42,121 bases of DNA from Simkaniaceae bacterium (lineage in GTDB: Bacteria > Chlamydiota > Chlamydiia > Chlamydiales > JACRBE01), in the NCBI GenBank assembly GCA_021734805.1, contig JAIPIG010000020.1, forward strand, positions 1 to 42,121, written 5' to 3'. Position 1 is the first letter of the stretch; each line of letters starts with the position of its first letter. Made by a program: the position numbers and the translations under genes. Below are positions 1 through 8,640 of this stretch, one piece after another. Under the pieces are notes generated by a model, which was given only the letters and a program-made list of their open reading frames with translations, made no database searches and was not told the origin of the DNA.

Positions 1-44
1 GCCGGCGCACCGATGGTCGATCGGGCCGAAGGCCCTTTACCGAA

Positions 45-140
45 CCGACGCGCTATTGACAATAGGCAGAGGTGAGGTAAATCGATCAAGCGGGGATGCC
101 GGCGACAAAAAAAACAATTCTTGAATGACGAGCGGTATAA
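45..140. repeat. Dispersed repeat, copy 1
   Basis: This stretch is closely matched by two pieces near 30.1-30.35 kb. The first half, with a small CTATTG-A-CAATAG hairpin and then GAGGTGAGGTAAATC, matches 30109-30161. The second half, from GAGGTGAGGTAAATC through an A-run to GAGCGGTATAA, matches 30279-30351. Just upstream a GGGCC-GAA-GGCCC hairpin lies at 23-35. The repeat is non-coding as far as I can see and lies directly before the 469-aa gene, as copy 3 lies before the gene at 30392. Its nature is unknown; a decayed mobile element or a dispersed intergenic repeat is likely. Confidence 0.75.
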
Positions 141-185
141 ATGCAAAGGGATTATAAATTAATTTTTTAACAGGAAACCATCGTA

Positions 186-1595
186 ATGGCAAATGCATTC
201 ATACGTCCCGTAACACACTCAGAGGCTCAAAGCGCCGGTTTCCCCGAAGAATTAGGGAAAAGTGAAAAGCAAGAGCGAACGACAGAAGTAGCAATGACTG
301 CTTTTGCTTGCGCCTGTTCGTCCCCTACCAATTCGGCAACGCATTTTCGCGCTGTTAGATCCCCGGTAGAGGATGCAACGCCGGCCATAGAAGACTTAGA
401 AGAATCTTTGTCACCAAAATCATGCCTTAAAAGGGAAGGAACGCCTCCCAACAGTTCCCCTGTGACATTCAATGATATGACTTATTGGGATGATGGAATA
501 GAGTCCCCACTGACAGTAGGACGTAGAGCGATACCACTTTATTCTAAAGATGAGGAGCTTCCCCCGGACATCTCCGCAAGAATTTTAGATCAAACGTTAG
601 CTAAAAGAGATGATGAGAGGCTATTCCCCATCTATGACAGTGAAGGGAATAGCATTCCTTTAAGTGCGCGTAAGTTTTTAGATTATGCACTCAATTTTGA
701 AGAAACCATTCAGTGCATTGAAAGAGAGACGGATCCTTCAATTGCATGGGGACTCTGGATGAGAGTCTATAGCATTATGGATCGGATGGAAGCCATCGAT
801 CCAAGCGCCTTCACAGAGCATATGAAATCGACGGAAGTTATTGCTTCTTGGTCTCGGTTGATCGATGTATTTGATTCAAAATTCCCCCATTCAACACTCA
901 CTCAAGATATGCGACACCACTTGTTAAAAAGAACCCAATCAGAGGACGAAGCAACAGGAGCTGCACTGAAGTTAACCGGGTGGATTGATCCGAATATGCG
1001 AGCTTTTGTTAGGAAAATTAAAAGGCCAAGAATGAGATATTGGGGTAATCTTGAAGAGACGGCCCGATCGGCATTAGATTCCATTCATTCTCTTGTGATA
1101 GCAAGCCAAACTCAGCAAGAAAACCTCCAAATAAAATGGGATAAAATTTATAAAGCTAACGGTGAAGTGTCCATTCCAATCAATTCCCGCATTTTTATAG
1201 TTATGGGATTTTGGGATGAATATAGTCGGGCCGCTCCTGAGAGAAAAGATGAGTGTTATAAGTTGTTTTCCTTTCACGTTAAGGTAATTAGGCCGGCAGT
1301 TAGGGCCTGTTTTCTTGTGACACAAGGGCTGTTATTGCCTAGAGATGAGAGTCTTTCAATAGAAGAACACCGAGAAATTTCAAGAACATTATTTGATTTG
1401 TTACCGGTGACGTTTAGAAATATCATTCAGCGATATATTGGGATGCTCAATGATGAGAGGGCGGGTCTGGATGTTGACTTATCAGTCAGGCTTGGAGATA
1501 CATTGATGAAAGAGGACATTCAATCACCAACGGTCCTTCAAGGAATACGCGAAATCCGCAAGATTTTTTTAACTCTTTTTTATCCTTTTGTTTAA
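186..1595 (+). CDS. Hypothetical protein, 469 aa, possible effector
   Basis: I do not recognise this protein. The ATG follows AGGAAA with suitable spacing. No signal peptide or membrane segment is visible. Residues 1-110 are low in structure, rich in S, T, P and E, and include a patch SCLKREGTPPNSSPVTF at about 79-95. The rest (about 130-469) looks like a soluble alpha-helical domain with many charged residues and Trp. A disordered head on a helical body is common among secreted effectors of intracellular bacteria, but that is only inference. Its 3' end overlaps the convergent pyrophosphorylase gene by 27 bases. A dispersed repeat lies directly upstream. Confidence 0.8.
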   Translation: MANAFIRPVTHSEAQSAGFPEELGKSEKQERTTEVAMTAFACACSSPTNSATHFRAVRSPVEDATPAIEDLEESLSPKSCLKREGTPPNSSPVTFNDMTYWDDGIESPLTVGRRAIPLYSKDEELPPDISARILDQTLAKRDDERLFPIYDSEGNSIPLSARKFLDYALNFEETIQCIERETDPSIAWGLWMRVYSIMDRMEAIDPSAFTEHMKSTEVIASWSRLIDVFDSKFPHSTLTQDMRHHLLKRTQSEDEATGAALKLTGWIDPNMRAFVRKIKRPRMRYWGNLEETARSALDSIHSLVIASQTQQENLQIKWDKIYKANGEVSIPINSRIFIVMGFWDEYSRAAPERKDECYKLFSFHVKVIRPAVRACFLVTQGLLLPRDESLSIEEHREISRTLFDLLPVTFRNIIQRYIGMLNDERAGLDVDLSVRLGDTLMKEDIQSPTVLQGIREIRKIFLTLFYPFV

Positions 1596-2732
1596 CTGCT
1601 CGCGTATATGGGGAAGATCATCCTCTCTTTTAAGGGGGGCAAATGAGCTCTCTTTTGGGGAAATCATAAGGCTGACTCGATCGGCATAGGGGCAAATATC
1701 GGTAATGAATCGCTCTCCTTTATAGATACTAAAATGGCCTGAAGTATCGGGATTTAACCCTATTGGTATCACTTCAGGGTGTTTCTCTCGGCATATCGTT
1801 TTTTTTACCCAATGAAAGGGTAACAAGTTTTCTTCCACCATCTCGATCAATCGATCAATTGAAAGACACATATGATTCATATTGGCATATTTGAGATTGC
1901 TATAATCGGGATTTTCCGGATTAAGATCCGTATAATCGACGATATGTACTCTTCCCCGATCATCCATTCCGATGATCCCAACACCTCTTTCATTGGTTGA
2001 TTTTTCATAACAACGTAAGGTTAAATCATTTTTCCGGTTGATATGGATTCCGATAAGATTAGGATCATAGGGATCAATCAGGGGATTATCGATTGGCATG
2101 ATCACGATAGTGGAGATCCCTTGTTGTTTTAAAGCGTTTAAATAGCCTGTCTTTTTGAGGGTGGTGAGAAGCCCGCCATTGCCGTCAGGGCCATCTATAA
2201 TTGTTCCTTTTGAAGAGAGGATCCAATGTCGATTGAGATCTAGAAAAGGGAGCGTTGATTGAATGAGGGGAGGTGGAAATGATGAAGGGAGCGTTTTTTT
2301 AATAGGTAAAGACCCGGCGGGAGAGGTTAAAAGGGTGAAGGTCTGTGAGTGAGAGAGCTTTTCAATGAATAAGCTCAGCAGTGTTTTTCCGGGGAAAAGG
2401 GGATAAAGGGCTTTAGGTGTATTGGAATTTAGCCGGCTAGCTTCACCTCCGGCTAATACGATGCAATGAACGGATTGATCGTTTAAAGCCTGCTTTCCTC
2501 TCTTAATATCATTTGCATCTCCTTCTAAAGTCTTGTAGAGAGAAGAGGTGAGGTGAGAGGGAAGAGAAGGGGGAGATTGATATATAAAATCAGAAAGGGG
2601 CCGTTTTTTCCATTCGTTGATTTGATCAAAAAGGGGTGAGATCTCAGCATCGGTCATCTCACTGATCAAGGGAATGAGGTGGTTTTGGTCCACGCTCTTT
2701 AAAAACTGTTTAATAATCTCTTTATTAGTCAT
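1569..2732 (-). CDS. UTP-sugar-1-phosphate uridylyltransferase-like protein (UDPGP/UAP family)
   Basis: This is probably a cytoplasmic nucleotidyltransferase making UDP-glucose or UDP-GlcNAc from UTP and a sugar-1-phosphate. The nucleotide-binding signature LAGGEASRL followed by PKALYP lies near residues 95-115. A VDN-type sugar-binding motif appears as PIDNPLIDPYDPNLIG, as in eukaryote-like UDPGP/UAP enzymes. At 387 aa it is shorter than many family members. I place the start at MTNKE (2732). An in-frame ATG at 2756 would add 8 residues, but it overlaps a good -10 hexamer, so transcripts probably begin inside those codons. Which sugar it uses cannot be told from sequence. It could supply donors for glycosyltransferases elsewhere in the window. 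Confidence 0.8.
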   Translation of the reverse strand: MTNKEIIKQFLKSVDQNHLIPLISEMTDAEISPLFDQINEWKKRPLSDFIYQSPPSLPSHLTSSLYKTLEGDANDIKRGKQALNDQSVHCIVLAGGEASRLNSNTPKALYPLFPGKTLLSLFIEKLSHSQTFTLLTSPAGSLPIKKTLPSSFPPPLIQSTLPFLDLNRHWILSSKGTIIDGPDGNGGLLTTLKKTGYLNALKQQGISTIVIMPIDNPLIDPYDPNLIGIHINRKNDLTLRCYEKSTNERGVGIIGMDDRGRVHIVDYTDLNPENPDYSNLKYANMNHMCLSIDRLIEMVEENLLPFHWVKKTICREKHPEVIPIGLNPDTSGHFSIYKGERFITDICPYADRVSLMISPKESSFAPLKREDDLPHIREQLNKRIKKS

Positions 2733-2754
2733 ACGACCTAAAATATTATATTTC

Positions 2755-2784
2755 ATTATAATAAAGTTGAAACTAACTTAACAA
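2755..2784 (-). promoter_or_regulatory. Putative sigma-70-type promoter of the pyrophosphorylase gene
   Basis: Read on the minus strand, TTGTTA (2784-2779) and TATAAT (2760-2755) are separated by 18 bases. The -10 overlaps the upstream candidate start codon at 2756, which favours initiation at 2732. This is pattern-based only. Confidence 0.4.
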
Positions 2785-2822
2785 TCAATTTAAAAACAAA
2801 ATAAAGGGTTGGGAAGGTTGCC

Positions 2823-4460
2823 GTGTCTATAAAAAAGACATTTATAGTTCTTTTTTTGATTTTTGCGCCAATGTTGTTTTCTGAGCAGCAGTTCCAAATC
2901 GGCGAAATGGAGCGGTATGAACTTGTCAAAAAAGCCACATATGCTCAAACACATGGCGATATTCAACAAGCTATTGATATCTATTTGAAACTGCATCGAG
3001 ATGATCCCTTAAATCGTGAATTTCTTCTTCGTCTTGGGAAATTATATGAGGAAAAAGGAGATATCAAACAAGCTCAAGCCTATTACGAGGAAATCCTAAG
3101 ATGGTATGGACAAGATCTTTATGCTGAGCTGGCGCTCGCCTCCATTGCTTATGATCAAAAAAAGTATGCCCTTGCCGAGCGCTATCTTGTTCCCATCGTT
3201 CGCCTCCATCCCGACTATCTCGATGCAACTATCTTGCTCGGAGAAACTTATATTGCACAAAAGCGCTATAAAGAGGCTCAAGTTGTCATTCAATCGGGAC
3301 TCGTATCAGATCCTCAAAATGTTAGCTTAAACTATTTGATGGGGCGTATTGAGTATGTGCAAGGAGAATTTAACGGATCTTATCGGCATTTTAAAACGGC
3401 ATGGAAAAACTCGGGCTACAAGGGGGGATATCTCGATCAAGTGATTGGAGTGCGTGAATATGTCCGGCCGGGAGTTGAATTGAAGGGAGAATTTATTCAA
3501 CAAAAAGAGATCGATCTCGTCACCAACCAATATACGACAAAAATGAATACGTGGTATTCCTCATTAAAACTCTCACTCCCGCTTTGTAATGCACTTGAGT
3601 TCTATGGAATTGGGGCTTATCAGCCTGAGCAACAATACAATAAGATAAGCGAGAGAAGTAACTACTATATCAACAATTACTACGGGGTAGCGGGACTTGA
3701 TTGGCATTATCGCGACTATGTCAAACTGATTGCTCAATCGACAATGCGGTGGGGAACGAATAAGGGAGTAGATCCTATTTTCCCCTTTCCCTCTCAGATT
3801 AAATGGGAGCCGCAGGTACTGCTTCTCATCAAGATTCCCCATCTCTCATTCATGTCAAAAGTTTATAAGGAAGAGGTCATCGGCCGCAACTTTGAAACAG
3901 TTCAAACAGAATATATAGACCAAAAGGGGATTGCGGGACGGATCGACTTTTCACTCTTTAAAGAACATACGGTGATCGGCGCCAATGGGTCGGTGAATCA
4001 TTTTTATGGATCGGTGCAGAATCGTTTAAAAGAATTTGATGCCTATTTCATTCAAAAATTCAAAGTGAAAGGGACAACGGCTCAGTTTGAATATCACTAT
4101 TTATATGGAAATTTTAATGCGCTTGATGAGGAGTATTTCTCATATCGAGGTCGTTATCGCCATTTTGGAACGTTTAAATTCATTAAAGGCTGGGGGCTTC
4201 GCGATGCCATAGAGGTGCGCTATACATATAAGTGGCAGAAGCTTAGAGATTTCATGAACGTTGCAGAAGTCATTACTCCAACTAATATTGCTCCCCCACA
4301 ACAACTTTCATTAAACTATACTCATGCCAATGAGTTTGAGGTGAAAGCAAAATTTTCCGTAAGTAGCTTTTTTACGATGGACGCAGGTGCAGAATATTAT
4401 TTTGATACCAATCATTATAAAGTTTTAACGGCAAAGATGGGCTTGAATCTCTTTTTCTAA
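2823..4460 (+). CDS. TPR-repeat outer-membrane beta-barrel protein (YaiO-like)
   Basis: The GTG start follows a GGGAAGG ribosome-binding site. A Sec signal peptide covers residues 1 to about 20 (MSIKKTFIVLFLIFAPMLFS). Residues about 30-200 carry roughly four to five TPR-like helix pairs, for example DIQQAIDIYLKLHRDDPLN and the repeated Y..A...Y pattern. From about residue 215 the sequence changes to alternating aromatic/hydrophobic strands typical of a beta-barrel and ends in Phe, an outer-membrane insertion signal. The periplasmic TPR plus barrel layout matches the YaiO/PgaA class, which can bind or export polysaccharide. A role in polysaccharide handling is plausible but inferred. The stop codon overlaps the convergent glycosyltransferase gene by 4 bases. 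Confidence 0.8.
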   Translation: MSIKKTFIVLFLIFAPMLFSEQQFQIGEMERYELVKKATYAQTHGDIQQAIDIYLKLHRDDPLNREFLLRLGKLYEEKGDIKQAQAYYEEILRWYGQDLYAELALASIAYDQKKYALAERYLVPIVRLHPDYLDATILLGETYIAQKRYKEAQVVIQSGLVSDPQNVSLNYLMGRIEYVQGEFNGSYRHFKTAWKNSGYKGGYLDQVIGVREYVRPGVELKGEFIQQKEIDLVTNQYTTKMNTWYSSLKLSLPLCNALEFYGIGAYQPEQQYNKISERSNYYINNYYGVAGLDWHYRDYVKLIAQSTMRWGTNKGVDPIFPFPSQIKWEPQVLLLIKIPHLSFMSKVYKEEVIGRNFETVQTEYIDQKGIAGRIDFSLFKEHTVIGANGSVNHFYGSVQNRLKEFDAYFIQKFKVKGTTAQFEYHYLYGNFNALDEEYFSYRGRYRHFGTFKFIKGWGLRDAIEVRYTYKWQKLRDFMNVAEVITPTNIAPPQQLSLNYTHANEFEVKAKFSVSSFFTMDAGAEYYFDTNHYKVLTAKMGLNLFF

Positions 4461-5677
4461 TTTCTAAGGATCGATTCATAGAGTTTAAGACGCTGATCCA
4501 CAGCTTTTTCCCAAGAAAAAGAGGCTGCTTTTTGCATGGCTTTCTTGGAAATGGCTTCCCTTTTTTCTTGAGGCCATTGAGAGCAGTCGATGAGGGCTTG
4601 GGCAAGCTCTTCTTCACGACCTGAATGAATGAGCGTGCCAATGGCTAGTTCTTGTAAGCCGCCAACTCGGGTGGCAATCATGGGTAGCCCACAAGCCATA
4701 AGCTCAAGGGCTGCGATCCCAAATCCCTCATCTCGAGAGGGAAGTAGACCAAAATCACAACAATTATAAATAGCGGATAATTGCTGCATCGGTTGATATC
4801 CCAAGAAATGAACGCGCTCAAAAGAATAGATTGCAGCATCGCTAGGATCGATGACATCATCGATATGTCCCGCTCCCAAAATAAGAAAATGGATATTTGC
4901 ATCGGATGAGAGAAGTCGATTGGCTTTTAAGATCAAATCAACGCCTTTTGTTTTTGAAATCATTCCGGAAAAACAGAAGAGGGTGGCATTATCGGGAATA
5001 TCTAGGTGAAGTTGATGAAGAAGTTGTTTTCGATCGACCTCTTTTTTGAAGAAAATGTCTTTGTTATACCCATTGGCTATCATGTGGATCTTCTTTGGCG
5101 GAGCGTGATATTGAGCAATGAGTTCATTCTTGACATAGTCAGAAACAGCGATTAGCGCTTCAGCGCGCTGAGCTGCCTCTTTGGCAATCAAATGCATCCG
5201 GGAATCATAGTCAAATCCAAGTTGATCCGTATGATGGGCCGTGCAGATAAAGGGGACATTTGTTTCTTGAACAATTTTGTTCATTGTCCAAATATGTTGG
5301 CATTCAATGATGTGAGGATTAAATTGATCGATTAAATGATGAAGTTCATGGCGAAGAGAATGGAAATAACACTGTAATTCCCGATCACTCAGCTCTTTAA
5401 ACGTTTTATGATCTGTCGACCTAGGATGTAGGTCGGGGATAATCAGCGGAAACGATTGGATTTCAGTCTGATGATCTGAGATAGGAAATTTCCAAATTTT
5501 ATAGATCTCTTTGTGATTGTAGTAATAATCGATATCATGCGTCATCAAACCGGTATCCGGAAAGAATAGGATCGCCTGATGCCCGCGCTTTAACAACTCA
5601 TGCAAAATTGCATTGGCAACACTAAAGCTACCCATACCCCAAGATTCTGTGTTGGTGATCAAAATACGCATTGGCAA
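4457..5677 (-). CDS. GT4-family glycosyltransferase
   Basis: This is a retaining GT-B glycosyltransferase of 406 aa, cytoplasmic with no signal peptide, unlike the island enzymes. The N-terminal Rossmann half starts MRILITNTESWGMGSFSVA, the usual acceptor-side start with a Gly-rich loop. The C-terminal half has the donor-binding EX7E motif in PSRDEGFGIAALE followed by MACGLPMIATRVGGLQE. The donor and acceptor are unknown. The start is MPMRI at 5677 or the second Met at 5671. It may act with the neighbouring pyrophosphorylase, but the two genes are not in one operon. Confidence 0.88.
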   Translation of the reverse strand: MPMRILITNTESWGMGSFSVANAILHELLKRGHQAILFFPDTGLMTHDIDYYYNHKEIYKIWKFPISDHQTEIQSFPLIIPDLHPRSTDHKTFKELSDRELQCYFHSLRHELHHLIDQFNPHIIECQHIWTMNKIVQETNVPFICTAHHTDQLGFDYDSRMHLIAKEAAQRAEALIAVSDYVKNELIAQYHAPPKKIHMIANGYNKDIFFKKEVDRKQLLHQLHLDIPDNATLFCFSGMISKTKGVDLILKANRLLSSDANIHFLILGAGHIDDVIDPSDAAIYSFERVHFLGYQPMQQLSAIYNCCDFGLLPSRDEGFGIAALELMACGLPMIATRVGGLQELAIGTLIHSGREEELAQALIDCSQWPQEKREAISKKAMQKAASFSWEKAVDQRLKLYESILRN

Positions 5678-5721
5678 TTCTTCAATTTATTTCGGTGTAT
5701 ACCAAGCGATCAGATGAAGAT

Positions 5722-6273
5722 CTATAACTTCTCATTAAAAAGATGTAATTTTTTAGCAAAGCGTACGATGGAATCATGAGATCGCTGAGTAGGGATATTT
5801 GAGAGGTGAAACCAGGCTGCATCGATAAATTCTCTTTGGTCTATTTGAAACATCATATCTATTTCCGCTTCAAAGACATACCAAAGGGTCACATCCGTAT
5901 GCATTGAATAGAGTCCTTGAGAGGGGGTGACATTAATAAAAAGAGGATCTGAAGAGAGAAGTGGAAGGGAAATACCCAGTTCTTCTTTGAGTTCTCGTTT
6001 TGCCGCTTCTTGAGGATGTTCATCGAGATCGACATGCCCTCCCGGCGGAATCCATAGCTCTGCCTTAATATGATCGACCAGTAAGATTTTCCGGTGCTGT
6101 CGGTCATATAAGATGCAATATGAAACGAGGTGTTTAGGAGGGATATCAGGAGATTCGGTTCGAAAAAGAGAGTCCCCCGATTCGATCCATTTGAGCGATT
6201 CCTCACGATGTTCATGTTCAATAGCATCAAAAGGAGCGATTTTTTCGATCAAAGAATAAATTGTCTCCCTCAT
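5722..6273 (-). CDS. Nudix hydrolase
   Basis: A 183-aa protein with a complete Nudix box fitting GX5EX7REUXEEXGU: a Gly-Gly-His start, Glu after five residues, then RELKEELGI. It hydrolyses a nucleoside diphosphate linked to another moiety; the substrate cannot be read from the sequence. Strands before and after the box (ILLVDHIKAELWIPPGGH, LWYVFEAEID) fit the Nudix fold. The first ~45 residues are an extra N-terminal helical stretch seen in some ADP-ribose or CDP-type Nudix proteins. It is probably a single gene, 44 bases from the GT4 gene on the same strand, so cotranscription is possible. Confidence 0.9.
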   Translation of the reverse strand: MRETIYSLIEKIAPFDAIEHEHREESLKWIESGDSLFRTESPDIPPKHLVSYCILYDRQHRKILLVDHIKAELWIPPGGHVDLDEHPQEAAKRELKEELGISLPLLSSDPLFINVTPSQGLYSMHTDVTLWYVFEAEIDMMFQIDQREFIDAAWFHLSNIPTQRSHDSIVRFAKKLHLFNEKL

Positions 6274-6423
6274 CTAGCCCACATTTTTTACAAATTTGAG
6301 TTGAACAAAAGGCCAAACGGGCTAACCATTCATAGCCAAAATGCCTTTTTATTGATCGTTTCTCCTTTCCTATAACAAGCCGGTTAATTTTGATATACCC
6401 TAATATGAACTCATTGTTTCGAC

Positions 6424-8640
6424 TTATTTCGACATAAGCACCTTGGTATAATATTTCCCGTTTTTGACATCGATGCCGTGTGTTTCCGTTTCAAAGCCGG
6501 GGAATTGGGTGTCAAATGTTTCGAGGAGGGTAAAATAATCGATGATTGATTTTGAGGATTCATCAATCATTTCACCGGGCATAACAACGGGAATTCCGGG
6601 AGGATAGGGAACAAGCATAACAGCCATGGTGCGATTTAAAATAGAGCGGATCGGAACTTCTTCATAGCGGTGATTTACGAGTTCTTGAAAGGCCTCATGG
6701 GGAGTACATATAGGAGACGGGAGTGTAGAGAAGACTTTATGCGTCAGAGTGGCAATATCCGCTTCTTTAAGTAAAGCGTGCATTTGCTGCGCCAAGTCCC
6801 GGATCGTCATATTGCCATAAGCATTTTCATATTTTTCAACGAGATCAGGAAAGATTTCCGATAGGGATACATTGGCATCAAAGGCATCTTTAAAATCAAA
6901 AAGGGCTGAGATTAAGATGCTTGATTTCCCTTTTGTAATTCCCATAGAAAAAAGGGCTAAGAAAGAATAGAAACCGGTCTTTTCATCGACAATGCCATGG
7001 TTCATGAGATAACGAGCGATAATAGGTGCGGGAATGCCCCAATCGCCCATTTTGCCATCGAGACGCATGCCGGGCGTAAGGAGCGTGACTTTGATGGGAT
7101 CGAGCATCATAAAGTCATTATCAATGGGTTCATAACCATGCCAGTGATCTTGAGCGAGATGCCAAGATTTAGCCTCTTTTGATAGATGTTTGGGTTGCCA
7201 GATAGGTAACCACCAATGCGTTTTCGGATCGCTTGTTTTGACACTGAGTTCATTGCTGATCTGGGCCATCTTTTCTCGGAAAGCAATGGCTTCATCGATG
7301 GCCTCTTCAATGAGGGTTTCTCCAAAAGCCCCTTCCATCATTTTGGCTGCAACATCGAGCGAGGCAATGATATTATATTGAGGGGAGGTTGAGGTGTGCA
7401 TCATAAAGGCTTCATTGAATTGAGAGGGGTCAATCGGTTGACTGCCATCTTTGATATGGATCATTGAAGCTTGAGAAAAGGCTGCAAGCAGTTTATGCGT
7501 TGATTGTGTCGCATAAACGGTAGGGTGTTTTTCCGTATGCGTTTCACACATTGCGTATCGATCGCAATAGAGGGGATGAAAACGGGCATAGCCATACCAT
7601 GCTTCATCAAAATGTAGGTGAGTCACCATCTCTTGCAAAAGGGTTTTGATCGCTACGACATCATAGATGAGTCCATCGTAGGTTGAGTTGGTTACAATGG
7701 CGCATTTAATGGGGCGATTTTTATCTTTAATTAAGGGGTTTTCCGCAATTTTTTTCCGAATGGTTTCCGAGCGGAATTCTGACTTAGGAATCCCACCGAT
7801 AATTCCGTAGGCATTGCGCGAAGGAATGAAATAAATGGGGATTGCACCGGTCAGTGTCAGAGCGTGTTGAAGCGACTTATGGCAATTGCGATCGACCAAG
7901 ACGATATCGCCATCGGTAATACATGCATTCGCTACAATCTTATTGGCCGTTGATGTCCCGTTGGTGACAAAGTAGGTGTAGTTGGAACCAAAAATTTTAG
8001 CAGCATGTTCTTCGGCTTTACCATTGACACCGGTATGTTCCATTAAAGAGCCTAACTCGGGAACGGAAACGGAGAGATCTGCACGAAAGACATTTTCACC
8101 AAAGAAGTTATAAAAAATATGCCCAACAGGCGATTTTAAGAAAGCAAGTCCACCCGAATGTCCGGGCGTATGCCAACTATACTTATATGTTTCGACATAT
8201 TTAATGAGTTCCTTAAAGAAAGGGGGGAGAAGGGCGACCAAATAGTCTTCAGCCGCTTTATCAATACGTCCCGCAATAAAATGGGGCGTATCTTCCATTT
8301 TCCAAAGATAGCCATTTGTCAATGAGAGGAGATCAGAGGGAATATCTTTGAGTTTTTGTCTTTCAGTCATAATAAAAATAGGGATGTGATGATTGCGATG
8401 GCGAATCGTTTCAATCATTTTTTGTGGCGTAGTTCCTTTAGCTTCCCACTCAAAAATAATGCAGCTCAGCTCGCTATGCTGCATGAAAAGTTGTAATCCC
8501 TCTTCCCCATCACTTGCCGTCATCATGGAAAATCCCATTTGAGATAACTCATCTAAAATGTGATCAAGAGCGTTTTCCCCTTGCGACTGATGCTCGATTG
8601 CCGGATCAATGATGAGAATGGGATATTTTTTATAGTTCAT
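6424..8640 (-). CDS. PLP-dependent Orn/Lys/Arg decarboxylase (LdcI/CadA/AdiA family)
   Basis: A biodegradative basic amino-acid decarboxylase that consumes a proton as it forms the amine. It has an N-terminal receiver-like wing domain (about 1-130), the fold-I PLP domain with THLHFDEAWYGYARFHPLY and the Schiff-base lysine in TQSTHKLLAAF (about K383), and a C-terminal domain with PYPPGIPVVMPGE. The Lys region resembles lysine decarboxylases CadA/LdcI more than AdiA, but the substrate is not certain. I start it at the ATG overlapping the antiporter stop as ATGA, a typical coupling arrangement; a TTG at 8652 would add four residues. With the antiporter it should form an acid-resistance cycle. 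It is unrelated to the pyruvoyl-type arginine decarboxylase of Chlamydia. Confidence 0.92.
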   Translation of the reverse strand: MNYKKYPILIIDPAIEHQSQGENALDHILDELSQMGFSMMTASDGEEGLQLFMQHSELSCIIFEWEAKGTTPQKMIETIRHRNHHIPIFIMTERQKLKDIPSDLLSLTNGYLWKMEDTPHFIAGRIDKAAEDYLVALLPPFFKELIKYVETYKYSWHTPGHSGGLAFLKSPVGHIFYNFFGENVFRADLSVSVPELGSLMEHTGVNGKAEEHAAKIFGSNYTYFVTNGTSTANKIVANACITDGDIVLVDRNCHKSLQHALTLTGAIPIYFIPSRNAYGIIGGIPKSEFRSETIRKKIAENPLIKDKNRPIKCAIVTNSTYDGLIYDVVAIKTLLQEMVTHLHFDEAWYGYARFHPLYCDRYAMCETHTEKHPTVYATQSTHKLLAAFSQASMIHIKDGSQPIDPSQFNEAFMMHTSTSPQYNIIASLDVAAKMMEGAFGETLIEEAIDEAIAFREKMAQISNELSVKTSDPKTHWWLPIWQPKHLSKEAKSWHLAQDHWHGYEPIDNDFMMLDPIKVTLLTPGMRLDGKMGDWGIPAPIIARYLMNHGIVDEKTGFYSFLALFSMGITKGKSSILISALFDFKDAFDANVSLSEIFPDLVEKYENAYGNMTIRDLAQQMHALLKEADIATLTHKVFSTLPSPICTPHEAFQELVNHRYEEVPIRSILNRTMAVMLVPYPPGIPVVMPGEMIDESSKSIIDYFTLLETFDTQFPGFETETHGIDVKNGKYYTKVLMSK

